In this document: one piece after another, positions 1-7,126 of the stretch
Layout: each line of letters starts with the position of its first letter
Position numbering within the stretch: the stretch's first letter is position 1
Assembly: GCA_002479715.1 (NCBI GenBank)
Contig: DLOT01000045.1
Location: 36,948-45,306 of the forward strand
Reading direction: 5' to 3'
Source of the DNA: Ruminococcus sp. UBA7477
Lineage (GTDB): Bacteria > Bacillota > Clostridia > Oscillospirales > Ruminococcaceae
Length of the DNA stretch: 8,359 nt
Made by a program: the position numbers and the translations under genes
The notes under the pieces: model-generated
Seen by the model: the letters and a program-made list of their open reading frames with translations, nothing else
Databases searched by the model: none
What the model was told of the DNA's origin: nothing

Positions 1-263
1 TCCTGGCCTTGAGTGTCTCAGCGTATGCGAACAGCAAAAGAAATGATTACACTGATCTTTTCAAAGCAATAAAAAACGGTGAGCTGTTTGAGCCTGATTT
101 TCTTATCCTGTTTGCCATTATGGCGGCAATCATCGGAAGTTTCTGCTTTCTGTTCAGAAAAAAGGAATCAAGAAAAGCAAAACTGTTTTCAGGTGCAGCT
201 ACTGCGGCTGTCGGTATAATAATGATCTGTATGCTGATAATAATGTGCATCAAAGCAATCTGA
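1..263 (+). CDS. 3' part of an unrecognised small membrane protein gene (start outside window)
   Basis: The frame is open from the first bases of the window and ends at TGA 261-263, giving about 86 visible residues. The first visible residues, LALSVSAYA followed by NSKRND, look like the end of a signal peptide with an A-Y-A cleavage site, so the true start is probably upstream. A TTG at position 9 could be a start, but it would cut into that hydrophobic stretch. After a short polar segment come two hydrophobic spans, roughly FLILFAIMAAIIGSFCFLF and, near the C-terminus, AAVGIIMICMLIIMCI. They are separated by a basic loop (RKKESRKAK), which by the positive-inside rule should be cytoplasmic. 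This suggests an exported short N-terminal part followed by a two-helix hairpin. I recognise no family and assign no function. The gene ends 94 bp before icd; co-transcription is possible because no terminator is visible between them. Confidence 0.6.
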   Translation, partial: LALSVSAYANSKRNDYTDLFKAIKNGELFEPDFLILFAIMAAIIGSFCFLFRKKESRKAKLFSGAATAAVGIIMICMLIIMCIKAI

Positions 264-304
264 CATATCAGAAATAATTAATGATTATCAACGAAGATAT
301 GAGT

Positions 305-329
305 AATGGGAACTAAAAGGCTTCTCATT
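305..329 (+). other. Imperfect stem-loop in the icd leader
   Basis: AATGGGAA (305-312) can pair with TTCTCATT (322-329), giving eight pairs including one G-U, with a 9-base loop, just upstream of the icd ribosome binding site. A competing five-pair stem, AAAGG (316-320) with CCTTT (332-336), overlaps it. There is no T-run, so this is not a factor-independent terminator. A role in expression is speculative; short weak stems like this arise by chance. Confidence 0.25.
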
Positions 330-342
330 CCCCTTTCGCAAC

Positions 343-349
343 AAGGAGG
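343..349 (+). promoter_or_regulatory. Ribosome binding site of icd
   Basis: AAGGAGG lies 8 bases before ATG 358 and is a full anti-Shine-Dalgarno match. It fixes the icd start. I see no convincing -35/-10 pair in 264-342, so the icd promoter may lie within or before the upstream gene. Confidence 0.85.
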
Positions 350-357
350 AAATTTAA

Positions 358-1569
358 ATGGCAAAAATTCAGATGAAAACCCCGCTCGTCGAGATGGATG
401 GCGACGAAATGACAAGAATACTCTGGAAATGGATCAAGGATATTCTGATCAAGCCTTATGTTGAACTGAACACAGAATACTATGACCTGGGTCTTCCCGA
501 AAGAGAGCGCACTAAGGATAAGGTCACTCTCGACGCTTCTGCTGCAACCAAAAAATACGGCGTTGCAGTCAAGTGCGCGACGATCACCCCGAACGCCGCC
601 CGTATGCCTGAATATAACCTTTCTCAGATGTGGAAATCCCCTAACGGCACGATCAGGGCTTATCTCGACGGAACCGTTTTCCGTGCTCCGATATTGGTCA
701 AGGGCATAACGCCGTATATTCCCACATGGACAAAGCCCATTACGATCGCACGTCACGCTTACGGCGATGTTTATAAAAATGTGGAAATGACCGTTCCCCA
801 AGGCTCAAAGGCAGAGCTTGTTATGACCGATAAGGACGGCAACGAAAAGCGTGAAACGATCTTTGACTTTGAAAAATCAGCCGGTATAATCCAGGGACTG
901 CACAACCTCGACAGTAGCATCTCCGCATTTGCCCGCGCCTGCTTTAACTACGCGCTTTCCACCAAGCAGGATATCTGGTTTGCCGCAAAGGACACGATCT
1001 CCAAGAAATACGACCACCGCTTCAAGGATATTTTCAGCGAGATCTTCGAGTCCGAATATAAGGACAAATTTGCCGAAGCAGGTATAGAGTACTTCTACAC
1101 TCTCATTGATGACGCTGTGGCGCGTGTTATCCGCTCGCACGGCGGCTACATCTGGGCCTGCAAAAACTATGACGGCGACGTCATGAGCGATATGGTTTCA
1201 ACTGCATTCGGAAGCCTCGGAATGATGACCTCAGTGCTTGTCTCCCCCGACGGCGTATACGAATATGAAGCCGCTCACGGAACCGTTCAGCGCCACTACT
1301 ACAAGCATCTGAAGGGCGAGGAAACCTCGACAAATTCCGTTGCAACTATCTTCGCATGGTCCGGTGCATTGAGAAAGCGCGGTGAGCTTGACGGCATAAA
1401 GGCGCTTTGTGATTTTGCGGACAAGCTTGAAAAAGCTACTATCGACACCATTGAGGACGGCGCTATGACAGGAGATCTGTATATTCTCTCCTCTCTGCCG
1501 AATAAACGCAAGGTAAATTCGAGAGAATTTCTCGAGGAGATCAATACACGACTATCACAAATGATGTGA
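358..1569 (+). CDS. icd: NADP-dependent isocitrate dehydrogenase, eukaryotic-like homodimeric class
   Basis: Catalyses oxidative decarboxylation of isocitrate to 2-oxoglutarate with reduction of NADP+. In an anaerobe with a partial TCA pathway this mainly supplies 2-oxoglutarate for glutamate synthesis plus NADPH; it is cytoplasmic. The 403 residues are close to the human IDH1 length (414), and the N-terminal half keeps IDH1 numbering. The substrate segment SPNGTIR is at 94-100, with R100, R109, R132 (in ARHAYGD) and Y139. The lysine region AAKDTISKKYD and the metal-binding YDGDVMSDMV (two aspartates) follow. AAHGTVQRH is at 305-313; R312 and H313 match the IDH1 residues that contact the NADP 2'-phosphate, supporting NADP over NAD. 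It is not the E. coli Icd type, which has different surrounding motifs. The start is set by a strong ribosome binding site. rex follows after 17 bp, very likely in one transcript. No truncation or missing catalytic residue is seen. Confidence 0.96.
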   Translation: MAKIQMKTPLVEMDGDEMTRILWKWIKDILIKPYVELNTEYYDLGLPERERTKDKVTLDASAATKKYGVAVKCATITPNAARMPEYNLSQMWKSPNGTIRAYLDGTVFRAPILVKGITPYIPTWTKPITIARHAYGDVYKNVEMTVPQGSKAELVMTDKDGNEKRETIFDFEKSAGIIQGLHNLDSSISAFARACFNYALSTKQDIWFAAKDTISKKYDHRFKDIFSEIFESEYKDKFAEAGIEYFYTLIDDAVARVIRSHGGYIWACKNYDGDVMSDMVSTAFGSLGMMTSVLVSPDGVYEYEAAHGTVQRHYYKHLKGEETSTNSVATIFAWSGALRKRGELDGIKALCDFADKLEKATIDTIEDGAMTGDLYILSSLPNKRKVNSREFLEEINTRLSQMM

Positions 1570-1586
1570 TCTAAGGAAGTGAAACT

Positions 1587-2228
1587 ATGCCAAAGTCCGA
1601 CAAGTCCGGCTCAATATCTTCATCGGTTATAAAACGCTTGCCGCGTTATTACCGGTTTCTGGGCGAGCTTCTGGCCAAAGGAACCGTCAGGGTTTCGTCG
1701 CAGGAGCTGGCTTTGGATATGAAGCTGACAGCCTCACAGATCCGCCAGGACCTCAACTGCTTCGGCGGCTTCGGTCAGCAAGGCTACGGCTACAATGTCG
1801 CAGATCTGCATGAAGAAATAGGCAGGATCTTAGGCGTTGATAAGGTTACGCCCGCAATACTTATTGGCTGCGGCAACCTCGGTAGAGCTATCGTTACACA
1901 CATTAATTTTGAAACGCGCGGTTGCCGGCTTATAGGAATATTTGATGAAAGCCCTGCCCTGCTCGGGTGGCAGGTCAACGGAATGGCTGTTCAGAGTATG
2001 GATACACTCGAACAGTTTTGCAGATCCGAAAATCCCGAAATGGCTATCCTTTGCATACCCAAAACCGCAACTCAGGAAATTGCCGATAAGCTTGTAAAGT
2101 GCGGTATCAAAGGCTTCTGGAATTTCAGCCATTATGATCTGAGCATAGACCATGACAACATCGTCGTGGAAAATGTTCACCTCGGCGACAGTTTGCTGAC
2201 GCTGACCTATCGTCTGAATAATCACTAG
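1587..2228 (+). CDS. rex: Redox-sensing transcriptional repressor Rex
   Basis: Rex dimers bind operators of fermentation and NADH-reoxidation genes when NADH is low and release DNA when NADH binds. The 213 residues match the family length. Residues about 10-80 form the winged helix: VIKRLPRYYRFL, then SQELALDMKLTASQIRQDL, and FGGFGQQGYGY as the wing, a form I associate with clostridial Rex. The Rossmann dinucleotide loop GCGNLG is at 94-99. FDESP (119-123) occupies the position of the usual FDxDP ribose-binding motif, with Ser for the second Asp. The C-terminal region GIKGFWNFSHYDL through VVENVHLGDSLLTLTY matches the domain-swapped helix region, with SHYDL where many members have APVRL. AAGGAAG at 1573-1579 is the ribosome binding site for ATG 1587. 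It is the second gene after icd, so Rex is probably made from the icd transcript. I found no good Rex operator (TTGTGA or TTGTTAA dyad) before icd, so autoregulation is not supported here. Confidence 0.95.
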   Translation: MPKSDKSGSISSSVIKRLPRYYRFLGELLAKGTVRVSSQELALDMKLTASQIRQDLNCFGGFGQQGYGYNVADLHEEIGRILGVDKVTPAILIGCGNLGRAIVTHINFETRGCRLIGIFDESPALLGWQVNGMAVQSMDTLEQFCRSENPEMAILCIPKTATQEIADKLVKCGIKGFWNFSHYDLSIDHDNIVVENVHLGDSLLTLTYRLNNH

Positions 2229-2260
2229 TGCCGGTCACTCTGCGGACGCTTAAGCTATCT

Positions 2261-2293
2261 TCCCCCTCTCCCCGATAGGCGAGGGGGATTTTT
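2261..2293 (+). terminator. Factor-independent terminator after rex
   Basis: TCCCCCTC (2261-2268) pairs perfectly with GAGGGGGA (2281-2288) around a 12-base loop and is followed by TTTTT (2289-2293). It lies 32 bases after the rex stop and should end the icd-rex transcript. Confidence 0.88.
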
Positions 2294-2358
2294 GTTGCTA
2301 TAGCTGCCTTTTATACAAAAGCTGCTGCCTGCTCAATATGAAGCCGACAGCGTTTTGC

Positions 2359-2404
2359 AAAATAAAAAGGCTGACGCACCCGAAAGATGCGCAGCCCGTT
2401 TTTT
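2359..2404. terminator. Bidirectional terminator between rex and dnaJ
   Basis: GGCTGACGCA (2369-2378) pairs with TGCGCAGCC (2388-2396) as a nine-pair stem with one bulged A and a 9-base loop. On the + strand it is followed by TTTTTT (2399-2404). On the - strand it is followed by five T, one A, four T (complement of 2359-2368). The stem begins 6 bases after the dnaJ stop codon, so its main job is probably to end the hrcA-grpE-dnaK-dnaJ transcript, with a back-up role for icd-rex read-through. Confidence 0.85.
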
Positions 2405-3548
2405 ATTTGAATTTATCTTTTAGTCTGTCAAAAAAGGTCTGGCGCTTTTGATAGCTTTCCTTGCCGACCGCAGCATCAAAATCGCGAAGCAGACGCTCCT
2501 GCTCCTTGGTGAGATTTTTCGGCACCTCAACGTTCAGCCTGACGTAATGATCGCCCCTTCCCGTTTGCTGACACCGCTGAACACCTCTGTCGCGCAGCCT
2601 GAATACAGTTCCCGTCTGCGTTCCCTTTGGAACATTGTACTTCACCTTACCGTCAATGGTCGGAACAGTTATCTCATCTCCGAGCGCCGCCTGTGTAAAG
2701 GTTATGGGTATGTCTGTCCAGATATCATATCCGTCACGTTCAAATATCGGATCCGGCCGAACGGAAATATTCAGCATCAGGTCGCCTGACGGACCACCGT
2801 TTATGCCCTGATCGCCTGCACCCGGCACGCACATTCTTGTTGCGTCATCGACACCTGCCGGAATCTTGACCTTTTTGCTGACAGTTACCCTGACTCTTCC
2901 CGAGCCGGAGCATTTTTTGCAGGGATTTTCAATAGTCTTTCCCTTGCCGCCGCACTTCGGGCAGGGCTTCTGAGTCTGCATTACACCGAAAATAGAACGC
3001 TGCTGCTGAGTGACCATACCGCTGCCGTGACACATTTCACAGGTCTTGACCGACGAACTGTCTGCTGCTCCTGAGCCGTGGCAATCGGGACAGTTTTCCA
3101 TATGTCTGACCTTAATCTCGGCCTCTTTGCCCTTGCAGGCCTCCATGAAATCAAGGTTGATATTGCTTTCTATATCACTGCCGCGTCGAGGGGCATTCGG
3201 GTTTGAAGACCGACGGGATGCACCGCCAAAGCCTCCGCCGAACATACTCTCGAATATGTCGCCCATATCTCCGAAGCCGCTGAATCCGCTGAAACCGCCT
3301 GAGCCTCCGCCCATAGACGAATCGAAGGCTGCATGACCGAACTGATCGTACTTGGCGCGCTTTTCATCGTTGGAAAGCACCTCGTAGGCCTCATTGACCT
3401 CCTTAAACTTCTCCTCGCATTCCTTATCATCAGGATGCAGGTCCGGATGATACTGCTTCGCAAGCTTTCTGTATGCTTTTTTCAGTTCGTCAGCAGTTGC
3501 GCTCTTAGAAACGCCAAGGACCTCATAATAGTCTCTTTTTTCAGCCAT
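2403..3548 (-). CDS. dnaJ: Chaperone protein DnaJ (Hsp40, class A)
   Basis: Cytoplasmic co-chaperone that binds unfolded polypeptides, hands them to DnaK and stimulates its ATPase. The 381 residues are typical. The J domain spans 1-70 with the essential HPD at 34-36. A Gly/Phe-rich linker runs about 80-109 (GGFSGFSGFGDMGDIF, then FGGGFGG). Four zinc-finger repeats follow: CPDCHGSG at 153, CEMCHGSG at 170, CPKCGGKG at 196 and CKKCSGSG at 210; all eight cysteines are present. The C-terminal substrate-binding domains follow (for example IPAGVDDATRMCVPGAGDQG and RDRGVQ). It is the last gene of the heat-shock operon, 72 bp after dnaK, with a GC-rich hairpin in the gap. Its ribosome binding site is modest (AGAGG, complement of 3554-3558), so translation may be weaker than for dnaK, as expected of a substoichiometric partner. 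It ends at a bidirectional terminator. Confidence 0.98.
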   Translation of the reverse strand: MAEKRDYYEVLGVSKSATADELKKAYRKLAKQYHPDLHPDDKECEEKFKEVNEAYEVLSNDEKRAKYDQFGHAAFDSSMGGGSGGFSGFSGFGDMGDIFESMFGGGFGGASRRSSNPNAPRRGSDIESNINLDFMEACKGKEAEIKVRHMENCPDCHGSGAADSSSVKTCEMCHGSGMVTQQQRSIFGVMQTQKPCPKCGGKGKTIENPCKKCSGSGRVRVTVSKKVKIPAGVDDATRMCVPGAGDQGINGGPSGDLMLNISVRPDPIFERDGYDIWTDIPITFTQAALGDEITVPTIDGKVKYNVPKGTQTGTVFRLRDRGVQRCQQTGRGDHYVRLNVEVPKNLTKEQERLLRDFDAAVGKESYQKRQTFFDRLKDKFK

Positions 3549-3572
3549 AAGTATTACCTCTTGACAGGGCTA

Positions 3573-3600
3573 TTGCCCCCACAAAACCGTGCGGGGGCAA
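3573..3600 (-). other. GC-rich stem-loop in the dnaK-dnaJ intercistronic gap
   Basis: TTGCCCCC (3573-3580) and GGGGGCAA (3593-3600) are perfect complements around a 12-base loop. The stem lies between the dnaK stop (3621) and the dnaJ ribosome binding site. No T-run follows in the - strand direction, so it is not a standard terminator. In the transcript the 3' arm can instead form a smaller GGGGC-AATA-GCCCU hairpin nearer the dnaJ start. Likely roles, by inference, are protection of the dnaK mRNA 3' end, an mRNA-processing point, or partial transcription reduction into dnaJ. Confidence 0.6.
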
Positions 3601-3620
3601 CAACCGATTTAATGTTTGGA

Positions 3621-5459
3621 TTATTCCGCGTCAGTGAACTCCGTGTCAATAACATCGTCGCCCTTGTCGCTCTTTGCCGAGCCGGCATTGCCTCCCATAT
3701 TGGGTGCAGCTCCCTGAGCCTGAGCGGCCTGCTCGTAAAACTTTGTCGAAACAGCCTGGAATTCCTTTTCAAGCTCATCCTTCTTAGCCTTGACAGCCTC
3801 GATGTCGCTTCCCTTGAGAGCCTCATTCAAAGCATCGATCTTAGCCTGTATTGAAGACTTGTCTGTAGGATCGATCTTGTCGCCAATCTCATCAAGTGCC
3901 TTTTTGCACTGACTTGCCAGACTTTCGGCATTATTTCTTGTATCAACCTCTTCACGCTTCTTCTTGTCCTCGGCAGCATATGCCTCGGCCTCCTTAACAG
4001 CCTTATCAATGTCCTCCTTAGACATATTTGTGGAAGAAGTGATCGTAATGTTCTGCTCTTTGCCCGTTCCGAGATCCTTTGCGGAAACGTGAACTATTCC
4101 GTTTGCGTCAATATCAAACGCGACCTCGATACGAGGTATGCCTCTGGGTGCGGGAGCGATACCGTCAAGGCGGAATACGCCGAGCTCCTTATTATCTTTG
4201 GCAAATTCTCTCTCTCCCTGAAGCACTCTTATATCAACAGCTTCCTGGTTATCGGAATAGGTCGAGAACGTTTCTTTTCTGTTTGCAGGGATAGTCGTAT
4301 TTCTCTCGATCATTCTTGTGCATACGCCGCCCGCGGTTTCAATTCCGAGGGAAAGCGGTGTAACATCGAGAAGCAGCAGGTCGCTGTGAACATCGCCGCC
4401 AAGAACGCCTCCCTGGATAGCCGCGCCCAAAGCAACGCATTCGTCGGGGTTAATGCCCTTGAAGGGATCCTTGCCGAGGTACTTTTTAACAGCATCCTGA
4501 ACAGCGGGTATTCTTGAAGAACCGCCGACCATAAGCACCTTATTAAGCTCCGAAGCAGAAAGTCCGGAGTCTGAAAGAGCCTGACGGACAGGACCCATGG
4601 TCGATTCAACAAGATCTGCCGTCATATCATTGAACTTAGCCTGAGTAAGCGTCAGCTCCAGGTGCTTGGGGCCTGTCGCATCGGCAGTTATGAAAGGCAG
4701 AGAAATAGTCGAGCTGGGAGTAGACGAAAGCTCGATCTTTGCCTTCTCGGCAGCCTCTTTAAGACGCTGCATTGCCATCTTATCATTGCTCAGATCAATT
4801 CCTTCGGAATTTTTGAACTCCTTAATCATCCAATCAATAATTCTCTGGTCAAAGTCGTCGCCGCCCAGATGGTTGTTACCTGCCGTGGCCAAAACTCTTG
4901 TAACACCTTCGCCCATCTCAATGATAGACACGTCAAACGTTCCGCCGCCGAGGTCATATACCATTATATTCTGATCTTCTTCCTTGTCGATGCCGTAGGA
5001 AAATGCGGCTGCTGTAGGCTCGTTGATAATTCTTCTTACCGTAAGTCCGGCGATCTGTCCGGCGTCCTTAGTAGCCTGACGCTGCGAGTCGGTAAAGTAT
5101 GCGGGAACGGTGATTACCGCCTCTGTGACCTTTTCGCCGAGATAAGCCTCAGCGTCTGCTTTCAGCTTCTGAAGGATCATTGCCGAGATCTCCTGCGGAG
5201 TATACTCCTTTCCGCCCATCTTGGCCTTATAATCGCTTCCCATGTGTCTTTTGATCGAGATAACTGTGTTGTCAAAATTGGTTACCGCCTGACGCTTTGC
5301 GACTTGGCCGACAAGCCTGTCGCCTGTTTTAGAAACGCCTACTACGGACGGTGTCGTTCTTGCTCCTTCGCTGTTAGGGATAACAACGGCTTCGCCGCCC
5401 TCCATAACCGCAACGCATGAGTTAGTTGTACCGAGGTCGATACCGATAATCTTTGCCAT
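3621..5459 (-). CDS. dnaK: Chaperone protein DnaK (Hsp70)
   Basis: ATP-driven chaperone that binds and releases hydrophobic peptide stretches together with DnaJ and GrpE. The 612 residues show the full set of Hsp70 signatures: IDLGTTNSC (7-15, ATP phosphate loop), VPAYFTDSQRQATKDAG, INEPTAAAFSYG, DLGGGTFDVS starting at 169, VGGSSRIPAVQ around 315, and the hydrophobic interdomain linker DLLLLD (360-365) leading into VTPLSLGIET. The substrate domain and helical lid follow, ending in a flexible Ala/Gly/Asn-rich tail and DVIDTEFTDAE. Between IKRHMGS and the VPAYF motif the protein is about two dozen residues shorter than Gram-negative DnaK, the classic Firmicutes-type deletion. AAGGAAG (complement of 5468-5474), 8 bases before ATG, fixes the start. 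It is the third gene of the operon, 63 bp after grpE. No truncation or missing active-site residue is seen. Confidence 0.99.
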   Translation of the reverse strand: MAKIIGIDLGTTNSCVAVMEGGEAVVIPNSEGARTTPSVVGVSKTGDRLVGQVAKRQAVTNFDNTVISIKRHMGSDYKAKMGGKEYTPQEISAMILQKLKADAEAYLGEKVTEAVITVPAYFTDSQRQATKDAGQIAGLTVRRIINEPTAAAFSYGIDKEEDQNIMVYDLGGGTFDVSIIEMGEGVTRVLATAGNNHLGGDDFDQRIIDWMIKEFKNSEGIDLSNDKMAMQRLKEAAEKAKIELSSTPSSTISLPFITADATGPKHLELTLTQAKFNDMTADLVESTMGPVRQALSDSGLSASELNKVLMVGGSSRIPAVQDAVKKYLGKDPFKGINPDECVALGAAIQGGVLGGDVHSDLLLLDVTPLSLGIETAGGVCTRMIERNTTIPANRKETFSTYSDNQEAVDIRVLQGEREFAKDNKELGVFRLDGIAPAPRGIPRIEVAFDIDANGIVHVSAKDLGTGKEQNITITSSTNMSKEDIDKAVKEAEAYAAEDKKKREEVDTRNNAESLASQCKKALDEIGDKIDPTDKSSIQAKIDALNEALKGSDIEAVKAKKDELEKEFQAVSTKFYEQAAQAQGAAPNMGGNAGSAKSDKGDDVIDTEFTDAE

Positions 5460-5522
5460 AAGTCATTCTTCCTTTCGAGAAATTGTTTGTATGTTTATTT
5501 TGATTATTATGCAGTCTTTTTG

Positions 5523-6068
5523 CTATGAGTTTGCAACGACTACCATTGCATATCTGATGATCTTTCCGCCGATCTTGTAGCCCTTCTGAAAAGTCTGCGC
5601 CACAATGTTTTCACCAAGCTCCGGGTCCTCTATCTGTGAAACGGCGTTTGCAACGTTGGGGTCAAACACCTCGCCGGTAGGATCTATGATCTCAACGCCC
5701 AGCTTTTTCATAGCCTCGCCCATCTGGGTGAATATCATCTGTACTCCCGCCTTGTATGTTTCATCGGTGCTTTCAGCGTTCACAGCTCTCTCAAAGTTGT
5801 CGTAAACGGGCAGGATCTGAGCGATCGTATCTCCCCTGACAGTTCCCGTATTTTCGAGCATCTGCTTGGCGGTGCGCTTCCGGTAGTTATCGTATTCAGC
5901 CATCAGCCTCAGATATTTGTCCTTGGTTTCGTCAAGCTCACTTTGCAGCTTTTCCTCCGCCGTAGGCTCCTTCTGCTCCTCCGCTTCAGGCTGCTGCTCC
6001 TCAGTTGCGGCTTCCTCGGCCTGCTGCTCTGACGATGTTTCCAATATTTCTTCTTCGTTACTGTTCAT
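5523..6068 (-). CDS. grpE: Nucleotide exchange factor GrpE
   Basis: Dimeric cytoplasmic factor that opens the DnaK nucleotide cleft to release ADP. It has 181 residues. An acidic, Gln/Glu-rich, probably disordered tail occupies about 4-41. A long helical, coiled-coil-forming segment follows from about 40, including YLRLMAEYDNYRKRT at 52-66. The C-terminal beta-wing domain carries LGVEIIDPTGEVFDPN (123-138) and LGENIVAQTFQKGYKIGGKIIR (151-172), the GrpE signature. Many GrpE proteins have a His after FDPxx (FDPxxHxAV); here it is FDPNVANAV, with Ala. The ATG overlaps the hrcA stop by one base (TAATG), and its ribosome binding site AAGGAG (complement of 6076-6081) lies inside hrcA, so translation is probably coupled to hrcA. 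Confidence 0.97.
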   Translation of the reverse strand: MNSNEEEILETSSEQQAEEAATEEQQPEAEEQKEPTAEEKLQSELDETKDKYLRLMAEYDNYRKRTAKQMLENTGTVRGDTIAQILPVYDNFERAVNAESTDETYKAGVQMIFTQMGEAMKKLGVEIIDPTGEVFDPNVANAVSQIEDPELGENIVAQTFQKGYKIGGKIIRYAMVVVANS

Positions 6069-7090
6069 TACTGCTGCTCCTTGTCATCATCGGTGTTTTT
6101 TGAAAGCATTTTGGTTATCCTGTCAGTGAAGTATTCGAGATACGGAATGTATTTGGCGTAGTCTATCCTCATCGGTCCTATAAGCCCGAGAGATCCGACC
6201 TGACGACCGTCTTTGGAAAAGCTGGATGTAATAAGACTTGAATTGCTGATAACAAATCCATCCTTCTCAGGCGAAAACATGACCCGCAGCCCCCCGAAGC
6301 TCAAATCAAGAAACTGCGCAAGCTCCTTCTTGTGGCTTAAAAACTCCATGATCTCGTTTTTATCAAAATCAGTGCAGGCCAAAAGGTTCATCTCTCCGCT
6401 CATCGAATATTCCTGTGTGGTCATCTCTCTTGACATCTTCATGATCTCGTTTACCAGCGGAGAAAGCACAGTCATATATGTTCCGAGAGCCGTTTCGAGG
6501 TTTTCAAGCATTTCATCGGAAAGAGCCTCGACCTCGACGCCCTCAAGATTCTGCTGCATAAACTGCGAGAAAAAGTCCAGCTGCTCGTTGGTCAGGTCAA
6601 ACTCCAATCTACAGGTTTTATTCCTGATCGAACCTGACGAGGTTATCATCAAAATGACATACATTCTTTTCCCCGTCGGTATTACCTCGACCTTGGAAAT
6701 GACCGAAAACTTCGGCGTGGCATTGGCAACGACCGTCGCGCATTTGGTCAACTCAGCCAAGGCAAGCGAGGCTCCCTTGATGATCTCCTCGTCTGAAAGG
6801 GATTCATCCGGCATCATCGCGCTGAGCCGCCTTGTCTCCTCATCGGAAAGCGGATTTGTTTCAAGCAGACGGTCAACATAAAGGCGGTAACCCATATATG
6901 TGGGAACTCTGCCCGCAGAGGTGTGCGGCTGCTCGAGATAGCCTTGCTTTTCAAGTTCTGCCATCTCATTGCGGATAGTCGCGGACGACGCCTTGACAAC
7001 ACCCATAATAGCTTTTGAGCCGACCGGCTCGCCCGATAAAATGTATTCGTCAACCACAGCGGTAAGTATCCGCAGCTTTCTGTCATCCAT
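6068..7090 (-). CDS. hrcA: Heat-inducible transcription repressor HrcA
   Basis: Repressor of class I heat-shock genes. It binds the CIRCE inverted repeat, and in known systems its activity depends on GroEL folding, so chaperone shortage after heat de-represses the operon. The 340 residues match the family. The N-terminal winged helix includes SGEPVGSKAI (19-28), SSATIRNEMAELEKQGYLEQ (35-54) and PHTSAGRVPT (55-64), the family hallmark, followed by GYRLYVDRL. The remainder is the GAF-like and dimerisation region with FSVISKVEVIPTGKRMYVILMITSSG and, near the end, SLGLIGPMRIDYAKYIPYLEYFTDRI. The start at 7090 is supported by AAGGCGGTGA (complement of 7095-7104), one mismatch from a perfect Shine-Dalgarno. 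It is the first gene of the operon, directly downstream of CIRCE, so it represses itself. groES/groEL are not in this window. Confidence 0.98.
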   Translation of the reverse strand: MDDRKLRILTAVVDEYILSGEPVGSKAIMGVVKASSATIRNEMAELEKQGYLEQPHTSAGRVPTYMGYRLYVDRLLETNPLSDEETRRLSAMMPDESLSDEEIIKGASLALAELTKCATVVANATPKFSVISKVEVIPTGKRMYVILMITSSGSIRNKTCRLEFDLTNEQLDFFSQFMQQNLEGVEVEALSDEMLENLETALGTYMTVLSPLVNEIMKMSREMTTQEYSMSGEMNLLACTDFDKNEIMEFLSHKKELAQFLDLSFGGLRVMFSPEKDGFVISNSSLITSSFSKDGRQVGSLGLIGPMRIDYAKYIPYLEYFTDRITKMLSKNTDDDKEQQ

Positions 7091-7103
7091 GCTCTCACCG
7101 CCT

Positions 7104-7112
7104 TTAGCACTT
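7104..7112 (-). promoter_or_regulatory. Extra CIRCE-like half-site next to the hrcA ribosome binding site
   Basis: TTAGCACTT on the + strand (AAGTGCTAA in the hrcA transcript) matches 8 of 9 bases of a CIRCE half-site and is in the same orientation as the promoter-distal half at 7127-7135, 23 bp away start to start. It abuts and overlaps by one base the hrcA Shine-Dalgarno. A function is inferred only from this similarity. Confidence 0.4.
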
Positions 7113-7126
7113 GAATTTGCTTGGTG

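Noticed and set aside
325..801. - strand open frame of 158 codons opposite icd
   Set aside because: Shadow of the icd coding sequence with no start signals and no recognisable domain.
2298..2358. Short stem CTTTT-ATAC-AAAAG and CTG-rich stretch between the two terminators
   Set aside because: A five-pair A/T-rich stem with mismatched flanks is expected by chance; no gene or regulatory role is supported.
3333..3854. + strand open frame of 173 codons spanning the dnaJ start and dnaK end
   Set aside because: It is antisense to two certain genes and crosses the hairpin between them. Its sequence is just the complement of conserved chaperone codons.
4662..5420. Long + strand open frame (252 codons) opposite dnaK
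   Set aside because: Antisense open frames of this kind are a known by-product of Hsp70 codon usage and have misled annotators before. There is no ribosome binding site or promoter, and the dnaK frame is unambiguously conserved.
5490..5540. Possible internal promoter before dnaK (TTGCAA then CATAAT)
   Set aside because: The spacer is 19 bp, both hexamers are imperfect and the position overlaps the grpE end. This is too weak to call beside the strong operon promoter.
5917..6129. Ser-rich + strand open frame opposite grpE
   Set aside because: It is the complement of the Glu/Gln-rich GrpE tail, and its composition is explained entirely by that.
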